Source: Armatimonadota bacterium | GTDB taxonomy: Bacteria > Armatimonadota > Hebobacteria > CAIYQO01 | DNA length: 12,274 nt | Reading direction: 5' to 3' | Assembly (NCBI GenBank): GCA_022708765.1 | Contig: JAKIYB010000041.1 | Coordinates: 1 to 12,274, forward strand | In this document: positions 1 through 6,263 of the stretch, one piece after another | How positions within the stretch are numbered: position 1 is the stretch's first letter | Layout: every line of letters begins with the position of its first letter | The notes under the pieces: generated by a model | Told to the model about the DNA's origin: nothing | The model's input: only the letters and a program-made list of their open reading frames with translations | The model's database searches: none | Made by a program: the position numbers and the translations under genes

Positions 1-345
1 AGTCAGCCCGTCTCGCTTGGGCTCATACTGGGGATCGAATGCCGGTCCCGTGAGATCGTGAATCTGTAAGGAGAGTGTTTGCGGGAGGGCTTTCGTATCT
101 TTCCAGACGACGATGGCGCGCGACAGCAGCTCAAAGGCGTTGGTATTGGTGATGACCATGGTATGGCCATTTTCCATGGGCATCTGATACGCGGGGGGAA
201 GCTGATTCGTGCGCAGTGCTTCCGCCGCGATGGTACGGGCAAGCTGCATGATGACGCTGCCACGAAACGAAAGCTCCTGGGCGGAAACCGGCGTCGTGGC
301 AGGCAGTAATCCTATGATGAGCAGCAGCAACACCGCGTTTCTCAT
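1..345 (-). CDS. Secreted protein of unknown function, N-terminal part only
   Basis: An open frame of 115 codons runs from an ATG at 345 off the left edge without a stop. The first 22 residues are a clear Sec signal peptide: a short basic start (MRN), a Leu/Ile-rich core, then PVSA followed by QEL as a likely cleavage site. The mature part has the pattern ARTIAAEAL...NQLPPAY...NAFELLSRAIVVW at about residues 37-81. This loosely recalls pseudomurein-binding-type repeats (amphipathic helix, 'LP' turn, 'LL.+AI' helix), but that is only a resemblance. An in-frame ATG at 357 would add four residues (MVQV); no strong Shine-Dalgarno separates the two starts. A consensus promoter lies 50 bp upstream, so the gene is probably transcribed on its own. 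The function cannot be named from this fragment. Confidence 0.75.
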   Translation of the reverse strand, partial: MRNAVLLLLIIGLLPATTPVSAQELSFRGSVIMQLARTIAAEALRTNQLPPAYQMPMENGHTMVITNTNAFELLSRAIVVWKDTKALPQTLSLQIHDLTGPAFDPQYEPKRDGLT

Positions 346-395
346 CACCTGTACCATACCCGATCTGCATGAAGCGCTAACCACACGACGGACCA

Positions 396-424
396 ATTGT
401 AGGGTTCACCAGGAGGGCTGTCAA
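396..424 (-). promoter_or_regulatory. Sigma-70-type promoter of the secreted-protein gene
   Basis: Read on the minus strand, TTGACA (424-419) is followed after exactly 17 bp by TACAAT (401-396). The expected start of transcription is near 389, giving a leader of about 44 nt before the ATG at 345. The promoter lies just past the stop codon of the upstream gene on the same strand. Confidence 0.75.
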
Positions 425-453
425 GGAACTGAGCGAACGGCTCGCGGGGTTCT

Positions 454-1236
454 TCACTCATCGCGCGCGAATTGCAGTAACAGAAATAACATTCCCGCCG
501 CCAACGCGACCGTGAGTACGATACCGGCGATGATGATAGAGAAGCGAGAAAGGACGACAATGACGGCAATCGCGATCAGCACGGGGACAGCACTGCGGTA
601 GAGAACATCGCGGAGGTTGGCGGGTTTGAAGAGCCAGGCGAAGAACGAGGTATTCAGCGACGCGCCGCATTTCGCGCAAATGCGGCTGCCGTGCGGATTC
701 TCCGCGCGGCACTCAAAACACTGGACGACCGGGCCGTTTTCCACGCGCGCTTTCGCGTCATGCAGCCGACGCAGTTTAACGCGCTCCTGCACGGCATGTT
801 CGGGAGCCAGATCAACGGCAATCTGCATTTCGGCAACCGCTTCGTCATACCGACCCAGTTCAGCCAGCGACTCCGCCAGGAATGCGTGCGCGGCGGCGTT
901 TTTCGGATCGCGTGCGATGACTGCCCGATATTGCGCCATGCGCTCCGCGTGTAATTCCGCGGCTAGACGGCGTTCATGCTCAACATGGAACAGATGCACG
1001 GCGCCGGCGACACCGAGCATCACCGCCACGTAGGCCATCATCGCCTGCTCCCCGCCGGTTGCCAGCACAAGCAGGAACAACAGCACGGTGAGAAGGATAA
1101 GACACAGCGCCTGCGCCGCTGAGAGTGTTTTCTCGATGAGCCAGACGTTGATGACGCGGACGACGACGAACGCGAAGGCGGCTCCGCCCAGAATCCATCC
1201 GAATAATGTGAATATGCTTCCAGCCGCTTCTGACAC
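454..1236 (-). CDS. Membrane protein with TPR-like segment and zinc ribbon
   Basis: A 260-residue protein starting with GTG at 1236; GGAGGTG at 1242-1248 gives a well-spaced ribosome binding site. Predicted order: three hydrophobic segments at about 8-31, 41-60 and 65-83; a cytosolic-looking helical stretch with a TPR-like pattern at about 102-148 (AQYRAVIARDPKNAAAHAFL, then ELGRYDEAVAEMQIAVDLAP); a zinc ribbon with Cys173, Cys176, Cys187 and Cys190 (CFEC and CAKC); and two more hydrophobic segments at about 214-256. The zinc ribbon resembles the short zinc-ribbon domains common in bacterial membrane proteins of unknown role. The TPR-like region suggests protein-protein contacts. No enzyme motif is visible. 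The gene has its own promoter and sits alone between two other minus-strand genes. The function is unknown. Confidence 0.85.
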   Translation of the reverse strand: MSEAAGSIFTLFGWILGGAAFAFVVVRVINVWLIEKTLSAAQALCLILLTVLLFLLVLATGGEQAMMAYVAVMLGVAGAVHLFHVEHERRLAAELHAERMAQYRAVIARDPKNAAAHAFLAESLAELGRYDEAVAEMQIAVDLAPEHAVQERVKLRRLHDAKARVENGPVVQCFECRAENPHGSRICAKCGASLNTSFFAWLFKPANLRDVLYRSAVPVLIAIAVIVVLSRFSIIIAGIVLTVALAAGMLFLLLQFARDE

Positions 1237-1273
1237 CGCGGCACCTCCGCGACAGGCTATGTGAGCGTATCAG

Positions 1274-1287
1274 GTGAGTGTGCTCAC
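1274..1287. promoter_or_regulatory. Perfect inverted repeat at the transcription start (candidate operator)
   Basis: GTGAG-TGTG-CTCAC is a 5-bp perfect inverted repeat with a 4-bp centre. It overlaps the last two bases of the -10 box and covers the expected start site, where a repressor would block RNA polymerase. A further GTGAGC occurs at 1261-1266. It could instead be a small hairpin at the 5' end of the mRNA. Confidence 0.35.
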
Positions 1288-1314
1288 TATAGCCGGCTCC
1301 CTCGGGGGTGTCAA
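1286..1314 (-). promoter_or_regulatory. Near-perfect sigma-70 promoter of the TPR/zinc-ribbon gene
   Basis: On the minus strand TTGACA (1314-1309), a 17-bp spacer and TATAGT (1291-1286). Transcription should begin around 1279, leaving a leader of about 43 nt that contains the GGAGGTG site before the GTG at 1236. Confidence 0.85.
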
Positions 1315-1408
1315 TCCGGGCGTCACCCAGACGGTGTTGGTGAAAACGATAAAAACTTTTCCGCCTAATGGGGTTTATTCCGTGCATCAGCATGGAATAT
1401 TATGAATG

Positions 1409-1508
1409 GCCCAGTGCAAAGGGGGCAGTCGGAACTTCGGTTCCGGCTGGCACTGGGTACCTCCTGTGAAGGGCCGTCACGCATCGCGTGGCGGCCCTTG
1501 GGTTTTTT
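1409..1508 (+). ncRNA. Candidate structured small RNA with its own terminator
   Basis: No protein gene lies on the plus strand here, yet the segment has the form of a complete short transcript. CCCAGTGC (1410-1417) pairs with GCACTGGG (1450-1457). Nested directly inside is a 10-bp stem (1426-1435 with 1440-1449) capped by a C(TTCG)G tetraloop. The only irregularity is an 8-nt bulge AAAGGGGG on the 5' side (1418-1425). Its AGGGGG can pair with CCTCCT at 1460-1465 just after the stem, six pairs including one G-U, which would form a pseudoknot. A strong intrinsic terminator follows. TATTAT at 1398-1403 could be the -10 box, placing the start near 1409-1410, exactly at the base of the stem; no good -35 box is seen. 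I do not recognise the family. The CCTCC element could also act as an antisense to Shine-Dalgarno sequences. Confidence 0.45.
1469..1508 (+). terminator. Strong intrinsic terminator pointing rightwards
   Basis: AAGGGCCG (1469-1476) pairs with CGGCCCTT (1492-1499), then a T-G wobble and CACGC/GCGTG close a 3-nt loop ATC. Three G residues and a run of six T (1503-1508) follow. The T run lies on the plus strand, so it ends a rightward transcript, although both flanking protein genes are on the minus strand. It begins only 8 bp past the stop codon of the L,D-transpeptidase gene and may also slow leftward transcription. Confidence 0.8.
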
Positions 1509-1515
1509 AGCAGGC

Positions 1516-2670
1516 TTACGGCGTTGTCAGGCGAATTCCTCCCGGTGAAAACATCACGCTGCCGCCCAGTTCCTCCGTCACCTGTCGCACCGGCACGAAC
1601 AGCGCGTTCAACGCGATGAATGCCTCCTTACCATTGGTCACCGCCACTTCGCGCGAGTCACGAGTGAGATACACGGTCTCCACGCCCGCGTCCCAGTGGA
1701 CGGAAGCATGCAGATACCCCGCCAGTTGCCGCGCGGGCAAGTAGCTGCGCCCACCACGCAGTGTTGGTCCGATATCCCCTGAAACAGGCGTGCCGTTCAC
1801 TTTCATCGCGGAATGTGAGCCGAGAATGGGACGAGCTATGCCGTCGGCGCTCCGCACCGCCTGCGTCAGTTCCTGCCGGGTGAGCACATCGGCCAGGCCA
1901 AACCCGTGTAGTCGTCGCTGCACCCGTGTTACGTCATTTGCCGCCCGCCGGTAGATATCCGGAAAAACGGCCATGTAGACCACGCCATCTGCCTGTCCGA
2001 TGGCGACCGTTTCGTAGGTAATCAACACCGTATCGCCGATGGCGACGTTGGTGTAGAGTTCGCGGATGTGAGGCGGAAAGAGGCGAATGCAACCGTGGCT
2101 GACCGTGCGGCCAATGGTGCGAGGATTATTGGTGCCATGGATGCCGTAGCCCGGCCGGTTCAGGCCGATCCAGCGGTCGCCCAGCGGATTGTTCGGTCCC
2201 GGCGGCTCGACATCGCCGCCCGCCCAGGAAGGACGATGCCAGGCGGGATCCACCACCTTCGTGTTCACCTGTAATCTGCCGACGGGGGTATGCCAGCGTT
2301 CGGTGATTTGCCCGATGGAGACGGGATAATGCGCGGTGACGCGATTCTTCGTCCAATGATACAGCATCAACTCCGGAAGATTGAGTACCACACCGTTCGA
2401 TAGATGATTGATCGCGATGCGCCGACCCGGCAACAGCAGCGTATCGCTGGACAGTCCGCCGGGATTCGCTCGCGTCAGATGCCGATACCCGACATGTTCC
2501 TGGATACCAAGATTCACCCAGCTTCGCCCACTCGACCACGGAATCGTCGTATTTTCCCCGAAGCTGACCGGCAACCGCGCTACGCGTTCACGCAATGTCG
2601 TTTGCGCGTTTGACAGCATCATTGAAGCCAGCACGATTACGCAGAGAGCAAGGGTGTTCACGTTGCGCAT
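1516..2670 (-). CDS. Secreted L,D-transpeptidase (YkuD fold) with C-terminal copper-amine-oxidase-like domain
   Basis: This 384-residue protein should catalyse 3-3 peptidoglycan cross-links or attach proteins to the wall outside the cytoplasmic membrane. Residues 1-22 form a signal peptide ending SNA-Q. A LysM-like stretch lies at about 55-88 (EHVGYRHLTRANPG...LLPGRRIAI). The YkuD catalytic domain spans about 98-220 and holds the diagnostic His178-Gly-Thr and Ser191-His-Gly-Cys194-Ile-Arg196; Cys194 is the expected nucleophile. After a linker, residues about 288-384 match the copper amine oxidase N-terminal-like domain (VNG...GRSYLPARQLAGYL...LNALFVPVRQVTEELGG), a non-catalytic beta-rich module often found on surface proteins. 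The start is supported by AAGGA 7 nt before the ATG. The family assignment is firm from the motifs; the role of the C-terminal domain is inferred. The gene appears monocistronic. Confidence 0.93.
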   Translation of the reverse strand: MRNVNTLALCVIVLASMMLSNAQTTLRERVARLPVSFGENTTIPWSSGRSWVNLGIQEHVGYRHLTRANPGGLSSDTLLLPGRRIAINHLSNGVVLNLPELMLYHWTKNRVTAHYPVSIGQITERWHTPVGRLQVNTKVVDPAWHRPSWAGGDVEPPGPNNPLGDRWIGLNRPGYGIHGTNNPRTIGRTVSHGCIRLFPPHIRELYTNVAIGDTVLITYETVAIGQADGVVYMAVFPDIYRRAANDVTRVQRRLHGFGLADVLTRQELTQAVRSADGIARPILGSHSAMKVNGTPVSGDIGPTLRGGRSYLPARQLAGYLHASVHWDAGVETVYLTRDSREVAVTNGKEAFIALNALFVPVRQVTEELGGSVMFSPGGIRLTTP

Positions 2671-2698
2671 GATCTCATCCTTCTCCAGTCAATAGAGC

Positions 2699-2727
2699 TG
2701 TAAACAGCATTACCCTGAATAAGTCAA
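2699..2727 (-). promoter_or_regulatory. Possible promoter of the L,D-transpeptidase gene
   Basis: On the minus strand TTGACT (2727-2722), 17 bp, then TTTACA (2704-2699). The -35 box is close to consensus and the -10 box is weak. The implied leader is about 22 nt. It lies between the upstream terminator and the ATG, which is where a promoter is needed. Confidence 0.4.
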
Positions 2728-2749
2728 ATGTCGTGCTCGGATGCTTACC

Positions 2750-2789
2750 AAAACGCTGTCGCCCCCTGGCAAGGCAGGGAGCGACAGCG
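2750..2789 (-). terminator. Intrinsic terminator after the KaiC-like gene
   Basis: CGCTGTCGC (2754-2762) pairs perfectly over 9 bp with GCGACAGCG (2781-2789). Inside it CCCTG and CAGGG pair after one mismatch. On the minus strand the stem is followed at once by TTTT. It lies 18 bp past the stop codon of the KaiC-like gene and should end the MerR/KaiC-like transcript. Confidence 0.75.
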
Positions 2790-2807
2790 TGAGAGTTTCA
2801 CACCATG

Positions 2808-4232
2808 TCAGTATTCCAGAATGCGAAGGTACGGCGGACTGCTCGTTTCCACGAAGCCGTGCACCAGCGTCCGTGCCGCGTTCAGGGTTTTCAGCACCTG
2901 GATATATTCGTAGTTCCCTTCCCGCCAGATGCTGACCAGGCCATCGGCTTCAGACCGCAGCTTCTCACGCGCGGACGCGGGCACGGCGTTCGGATTCAGG
3001 AAGCCCAGGCAAACGCCGCCATACTGCTGGATCATACCGAGTGCCGGCGTCAGCATATCGAACACATCTTCTTCGCCTATCGCGGTAATCAGCCGGGTGA
3101 GATCGAGGAAGAGGCGACCGCGCTTCAGGCGCGTTGTTGCCTGGAACGCCTCGTCTAGCTGCGCGAGCGCGCGCCGCGCGCCGACGGTTACTTCATCCCA
3201 GATATCGTCCTCGGTGAGGCTAACTGCTTCGGCGTCCTCTTCGTCGGAGACGTTAAATAACCGCAGCGCACCGGTGGCGATGCCCTTGTCGAAATCGTCT
3301 TTCATGCCGTAGTTCATCGCCAGCTGCTGCAACCGCTCCTGACGGGTACTGGTCGTGGTGAGCTCGAAAAGGTGATCGTCAGCCCGCAGCGTCTCCCGCA
3401 TGAAGTTCACCTCGAAGATCTCCTGGTGGAGCTCCGAAGACACTTCGAAGAGATAGAAGGCGCCATACGGGATACCACCGCCGATGAGCGTATCCAGTTC
3501 CGGCACGCCCAGCGAAATCGCCTCCTGGTAGCGGAACTGCGGCTCCTGGAACGGTGGAACGATTTCCAAGCCCTGCTCGCTGAAGAAGAACAGGGATTTT
3601 GCCGGCACGTGGCGCGAACCACGGCTTTTCAGCACCTCGAGGAAACGCATGCGTTGATTGTTGATGCGATCCATCGAGAGGTAGATCACCACGTCCGCGG
3701 TATATTCCTCGGCGACAGTGCCGGTTACTTCGCCTTCCATCAACTCACGCAGTAACAGTGGGGTTAACCCTTCGCGTTTGAGCGCGTTAATCAGGCTGTA
3801 GATTATCTCCCGTAGCTCACCAGGGTTATTCGCCAGCCGCTGGAAATGCGTCAAGCTGTCAACGACGACCCGCCGCGCGCCGATCTCGCGAATCATCTCT
3901 GGAAAGATACCTTCGTGTCGCTTGATATCCTGATACATCAGGTCAGGCGAGGTGAAGAGCACTTTCAGTTTGTCTTCTTCCTCCAGCGCTCGAAAATCCC
4001 AGCCAAAATTCATCGCGTCACGATAGATCTGCTGCGGGAATTCTTCGAAGGTGATGAAGAAGCCCGGCTCATCATAACGCAGGATGCCTTCGTATAAAAA
4101 TTGCATGCCCAGGGTGGATTTACCGGAGCCCGGGGCGCCGGCCACCAGCACGGCATCGCCCTCAAGCAGGCCGCCGTGAAGCAGATTATCCAATCCGGGC
4201 ACACCGGTCGGAATACGTTGCTGAACGTGCAT
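2808..4232 (-). CDS. KaiC/RAD55-family double-domain ATPase, second domain degenerate
   Basis: A 474-residue protein with two RecA-like KaiC domains. Domain 1 (about 4-228) opens with the family phrase TGVPGLDNLLHGGLLEGD and has an intact Walker A, GAPGSGKST (32-40), the paired acidic residues of KaiC-type ATPases in TFEE (61-64), and Walker B VVVD (122-125). Domain 2 (about 239-474) repeats the opening phrase (LGVPELDTLIGGGIPYG) but has EVSSELHQE where Walker A should be, so it cannot bind ATP in the usual way; the Walker B strand RLFLDL is still present. Proteins of this family form hexamers and act in signalling, the cyanobacterial clock or archaeal regulation; they are not proof of a clock. 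GAGGAG stands 5 nt before the ATG. It follows the MerR gene by 55 bp on the same strand, so the two are probably one operon. The partner and output are unknown. Confidence 0.88.
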   Translation of the reverse strand: MHVQQRIPTGVPGLDNLLHGGLLEGDAVLVAGAPGSGKSTLGMQFLYEGILRYDEPGFFITFEEFPQQIYRDAMNFGWDFRALEEEDKLKVLFTSPDLMYQDIKRHEGIFPEMIREIGARRVVVDSLTHFQRLANNPGELREIIYSLINALKREGLTPLLLRELMEGEVTGTVAEEYTADVVIYLSMDRINNQRMRFLEVLKSRGSRHVPAKSLFFFSEQGLEIVPPFQEPQFRYQEAISLGVPELDTLIGGGIPYGAFYLFEVSSELHQEIFEVNFMRETLRADDHLFELTTTSTRQERLQQLAMNYGMKDDFDKGIATGALRLFNVSDEEDAEAVSLTEDDIWDEVTVGARRALAQLDEAFQATTRLKRGRLFLDLTRLITAIGEEDVFDMLTPALGMIQQYGGVCLGFLNPNAVPASAREKLRSEADGLVSIWREGNYEYIQVLKTLNAARTLVHGFVETSSPPYLRILEY

Positions 4233-4287
4233 GATCGCTCCTCACTGTTAGAATTCAATGACACTGCCGAAGGATGGGGAGATGGCG

Positions 4288-4932
4288 CTAACGCCGCTGG
4301 GGGATATAGCGATAGACGTCCGACCCCGGATAACTGATTTTCTGAATGAAATGCTTCTGCTCCAACAGTTGCAATTCGCGTTCCACCTCGCCCATTTCGC
4401 GGCCAAGCCGGATAGCGATCTGCCGTGCGGTATTGACCGTATAGGGATTCGCTTCAAAGAAGGAGATCAGCCGGTCCACACCGCTCAACGATGCTGCCGC
4501 GCCTTGCAGCGTGCCGCTCACGCGGAAGGTGCGGATTTCCCGGCGCACCTTATCCGCCAGCCCCTGCAGTTGATTGGCCTGCGCGAGCACGTATTGCTCG
4601 AGTTCCGCATCTGGCATCGTGTCAATGCGCTTGCGCTCCTGATCGCGCCGCCGGATGAAGGCATCCGCCTCCGCTACCGCGCCCTCCAGGCTGAATCCCT
4701 GGTCGAGCGCCTGCTTGATCAGCGCGACCTTTTCCAGCGCCGTGTAGTCGTAACACCGATTTTTCTCTTCATCAACCGGCGTAATAATCCCTTTGTCGGT
4801 CCAATACGATAATTGGCGAATCGAAACATTGCATAGGGAAGCCGCCTGCCCGATACCTAACCGTAAACGGGAAACCAGGTCGTGGATATCAACGGGGCGC
4901 AATCCGATTCGTTTCTTATCTGCACCAGCCAT
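4288..4932 (-). CDS. MerR-family transcriptional regulator with extra C-terminal winged-helix-like domain
   Basis: A 214-residue protein. Residues about 25-90 are a MerR DNA-binding domain: LGIGQAASLCNVSIRQLSYWTDKGI is the helix-turn-helix plus the 'YW...GI' wing start, then YDYTALEKVALIKQALDQGFSLEGA. A helical stretch at about 92-137 is the likely dimerising coiled coil. The C-terminal part (about 160-212) looks like a second winged helix (YTVNTARQIAIRLG...VERELQLLEQKHFIQKI). There are no clustered cysteines of a metal sensor and no B12 or drug-binding domain, so the signal is unknown. AGGGAG is about 9 nt before the ATG. It is the first gene of the probable unit with the KaiC-like ATPase, which suggests either that it controls that gene or that the ATPase controls its activity; both are inference. 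Confidence 0.88.
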   Translation of the reverse strand: MAGADKKRIGLRPVDIHDLVSRLRLGIGQAASLCNVSIRQLSYWTDKGIITPVDEEKNRCYDYTALEKVALIKQALDQGFSLEGAVAEADAFIRRRDQERKRIDTMPDAELEQYVLAQANQLQGLADKVRREIRTFRVSGTLQGAAASLSGVDRLISFFEANPYTVNTARQIAIRLGREMGEVERELQLLEQKHFIQKISYPGSDVYRYIPQRR

Positions 4933-5082
4933 TAGTGACTCTCCCTTCCAGAGTGTTGCTGCTTGTTGAAAAGTAGATACGGCCTGACGGAAACAGCTCC
5001 CTCACGTGCGGGGAACGATTCGCGCTGGCGTCTTCTTCAAACATGATAGAGCGATTAACAGACGAAGTGTGTGTGCATATGC

Positions 5083-5092
5083 GTACAAACAC
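5083..5092 (+). repeat. Direct repeat copy 1, GTACAAACAC
   Basis: This exact 10-mer recurs at 5204-5213, in the same orientation and 121 bp away. Here it forms one arm of a near-palindrome with GTGTGTGTGCATATGC at 5067-5082 (11 of 12 pairs if two bases are looped out). It is a candidate binding site for the adjacent MerR-type protein. Confidence 0.4.
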
Positions 5093-5203
5093 AGGGATCG
5101 GCCGGATACTCGACGGCGCTGATGTCGGCACGCGACGGGATGCCCGGCGCTTTATCCTACCGCATTTTCGCGCGTAGTGCCCTGGCGTGATGTCAGAAAT
5201 ACT

Positions 5204-5213
5204 GTACAAACAC
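5204..5213 (+). repeat. Direct repeat copy 2, GTACAAACAC
   Basis: Second exact copy of the 10-mer. It lies 31 bp upstream of the ribF -35 box, so a bound protein could touch both the ribF and the MerR-gene promoters. Here it overlaps TGTACA, a perfect 6-bp palindrome. Confidence 0.4.
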
Positions 5214-5243
5214 CGAAAAGACTTATGGTATGTATCCGCCGAC

Positions 5244-5272
5244 TTGCTGTCGCATGAAGGCAGTGCTAGAAT
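5244..5272 (+). promoter_or_regulatory. Promoter of ribF
   Basis: TTGCTG (5244-5249), a 17-bp spacer ending in TGC (an extended -10 element), and TAGAAT (5267-5272). Transcription should start near 5279, leaving only about 15 nt before the ATG. The leader holds the GGGAG site and is too short for an FMN riboswitch. Confidence 0.75.
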
Positions 5273-5293
5273 ACCGGCGACGAAGGGAGCGAC

Positions 5294-6199
5294 ATGGCCG
5301 TCATTCGGGGATTGCAAGCGAATATCCTGCCGGCGTCAGTCGTGACAACCGGCATGTTCGATGGCGTGCATCGCGGCCACCAGGCGCTGCTGCACTCGTG
5401 CCGGCGCCGCGCCGACGCCCTGCGCCTGCCCGCCGTGGCGCTTACCTATGATCCGCATCCTCTGCGCGTTTTACATCCCGATGCCCCGGTGCGTCTGCTG
5501 ACACCGGTAGAGGAGAAACTGCGGCGCCTGCAGGCTTCCGCTATTGACGAAGTCATTGTTACGCGCTTTACCCATGACTTTTCGCTGCTCTCGCCGGAAG
5601 AGTTTTTACGCGCTGTCGTAGATGCGCTGCATCCGCGTGCCATCGTCGTAGGATACCGCACAACTTTCGGCCGTGACCGCGCTGGCACTGCTGACGTGCT
5701 GCGCGATTTCGGTGCCCGCACTGGCATCGAGATTGAAGTCGTACCGCCGGTGGAGATACGCGGCATGCCTGTCAGCAGTTCACTCATCCGCCGAACGCTG
5801 GAGGAGGGGAATGTGGAGGAGGCGGCCGAGTTATTGGGCTACCGTTATATGATGGGCTGCGCGGTGACGCGCGGAGATGGCCGCGGCCGCTTGTTGGGGA
5901 TGCCGACGGCGAACCTTGAACCGGAACCTGAGAAGCTCGTTCCAGCGGATGGCGTCTACGCGGTGACTGTCGCGTTCTGTGAAGGCACGCGCCGTGGGGT
6001 GATGAGCATCGGCTCTCGCCCAACTTTTCATCGCCCGCACGCCCTCGAGGTGCATCTTCTCGACTACGACGGCGACCTGTATGGCCAGACGCTGGAGATC
6101 ACTTTCTTGCGCCGCCTGCGCGATATCTGCACTTTCCCAAACGCCGACCTGCTGATGGCGCGCATACGGGAAGATATCATTGCGGCACGGGCATTTTAA
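5294..6199 (+). CDS. ribF: Bifunctional riboflavin kinase / FAD synthetase
   Basis: Converts riboflavin to FMN and FMN to FAD in the cytoplasm. The 301-residue length is normal. The N-terminal FMN adenylyltransferase domain (about 1-180) has TTGMFDGVHRGHQ (18-30) with the HxGH nucleotidyl-transfer motif at 26-29, TYDPHP (51-56), and SSSLIRRTLEEGNV (161-174). The usual G-D-F-R-F-G stretch reads GYRTTFGRDRAG (120-131), a moderate deviation. The C-terminal riboflavin kinase domain (about 183-301) has GDGRGRLLGMPTANL (194-208), GVYAV (220-224), SIGSRPTF (238-245) and EVHLLDYDGDLYG (252-264). GGGAG lies 4 nt before the ATG. The UroD-like gene follows after 64 bp on the same strand with no terminator between, so they are probably co-transcribed. 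Confidence 0.96.
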   Translation: MAVIRGLQANILPASVVTTGMFDGVHRGHQALLHSCRRRADALRLPAVALTYDPHPLRVLHPDAPVRLLTPVEEKLRRLQASAIDEVIVTRFTHDFSLLSPEEFLRAVVDALHPRAIVVGYRTTFGRDRAGTADVLRDFGARTGIEIEVVPPVEIRGMPVSSSLIRRTLEEGNVEEAAELLGYRYMMGCAVTRGDGRGRLLGMPTANLEPEPEKLVPADGVYAVTVAFCEGTRRGVMSIGSRPTFHRPHALEVHLLDYDGDLYGQTLEITFLRRLRDICTFPNADLLMARIREDIIAARAF

Positions 6200-6250
6200 G
6201 CGCCGGCAGGGAACGTCACATCAGCCGCGAATTATCCCACATCCGTCTAT

Positions 6251-6255
6251 GGGAG
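6251..6255 (+). promoter_or_regulatory. Ribosome binding site that fixes the UroD-like start
   Basis: GGGAG stands 8 nt before the ATG at 6264. The open frame extends back to 6180 inside ribF and has another ATG at 6249, but the first overlaps the ribF coding end without a good site and the second would place GGGAG inside the gene. The ATG at 6264 is preferred. Confidence 0.65.
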
Positions 6256-6263
6256 CTTCCATC

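Larger units (their letters stand above)
4933..5293. other. 361-bp divergent intergenic region between merR-like gene and ribF
   Basis: No convincing gene is seen here. The right end carries the ribF promoter and ribosome binding site. The left end carries the MerR-gene ribosome binding site. Between them are two copies of GTACAAACAC (5083-5092 and 5204-5213). I found no good -35/-10 pair for the MerR gene, which would fit an activator-dependent promoter. A 32-codon frame at 5080-5178 has no ribosome binding site and is not called. Confidence 0.6.

Noticed and set aside
2808..4232. Cyanobacterial clock protein KaiC
   Set aside because: Domain 2 lacks Walker A, and no kaiA or kaiB gene is nearby. 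A general KaiC/RAD55-like ATPase is the safer call.
4258..4812. Plus-strand open frame of 184 codons
   Set aside because: Antisense to the MerR-type gene, whose helix-turn-helix motif is clear. The plus-strand product has no recognisable motif; it is a by-product of GC-rich codon use.
5080..5178. Possible small protein of 32 codons in the intergenic region
   Set aside because: No ribosome binding site, no promoter placed for it, and a composition without any clear character.
5279..5293. FMN riboswitch before ribF
   Set aside because: The predicted leader is only about 15 nt long, and none of the conserved FMN-element blocks occur upstream.
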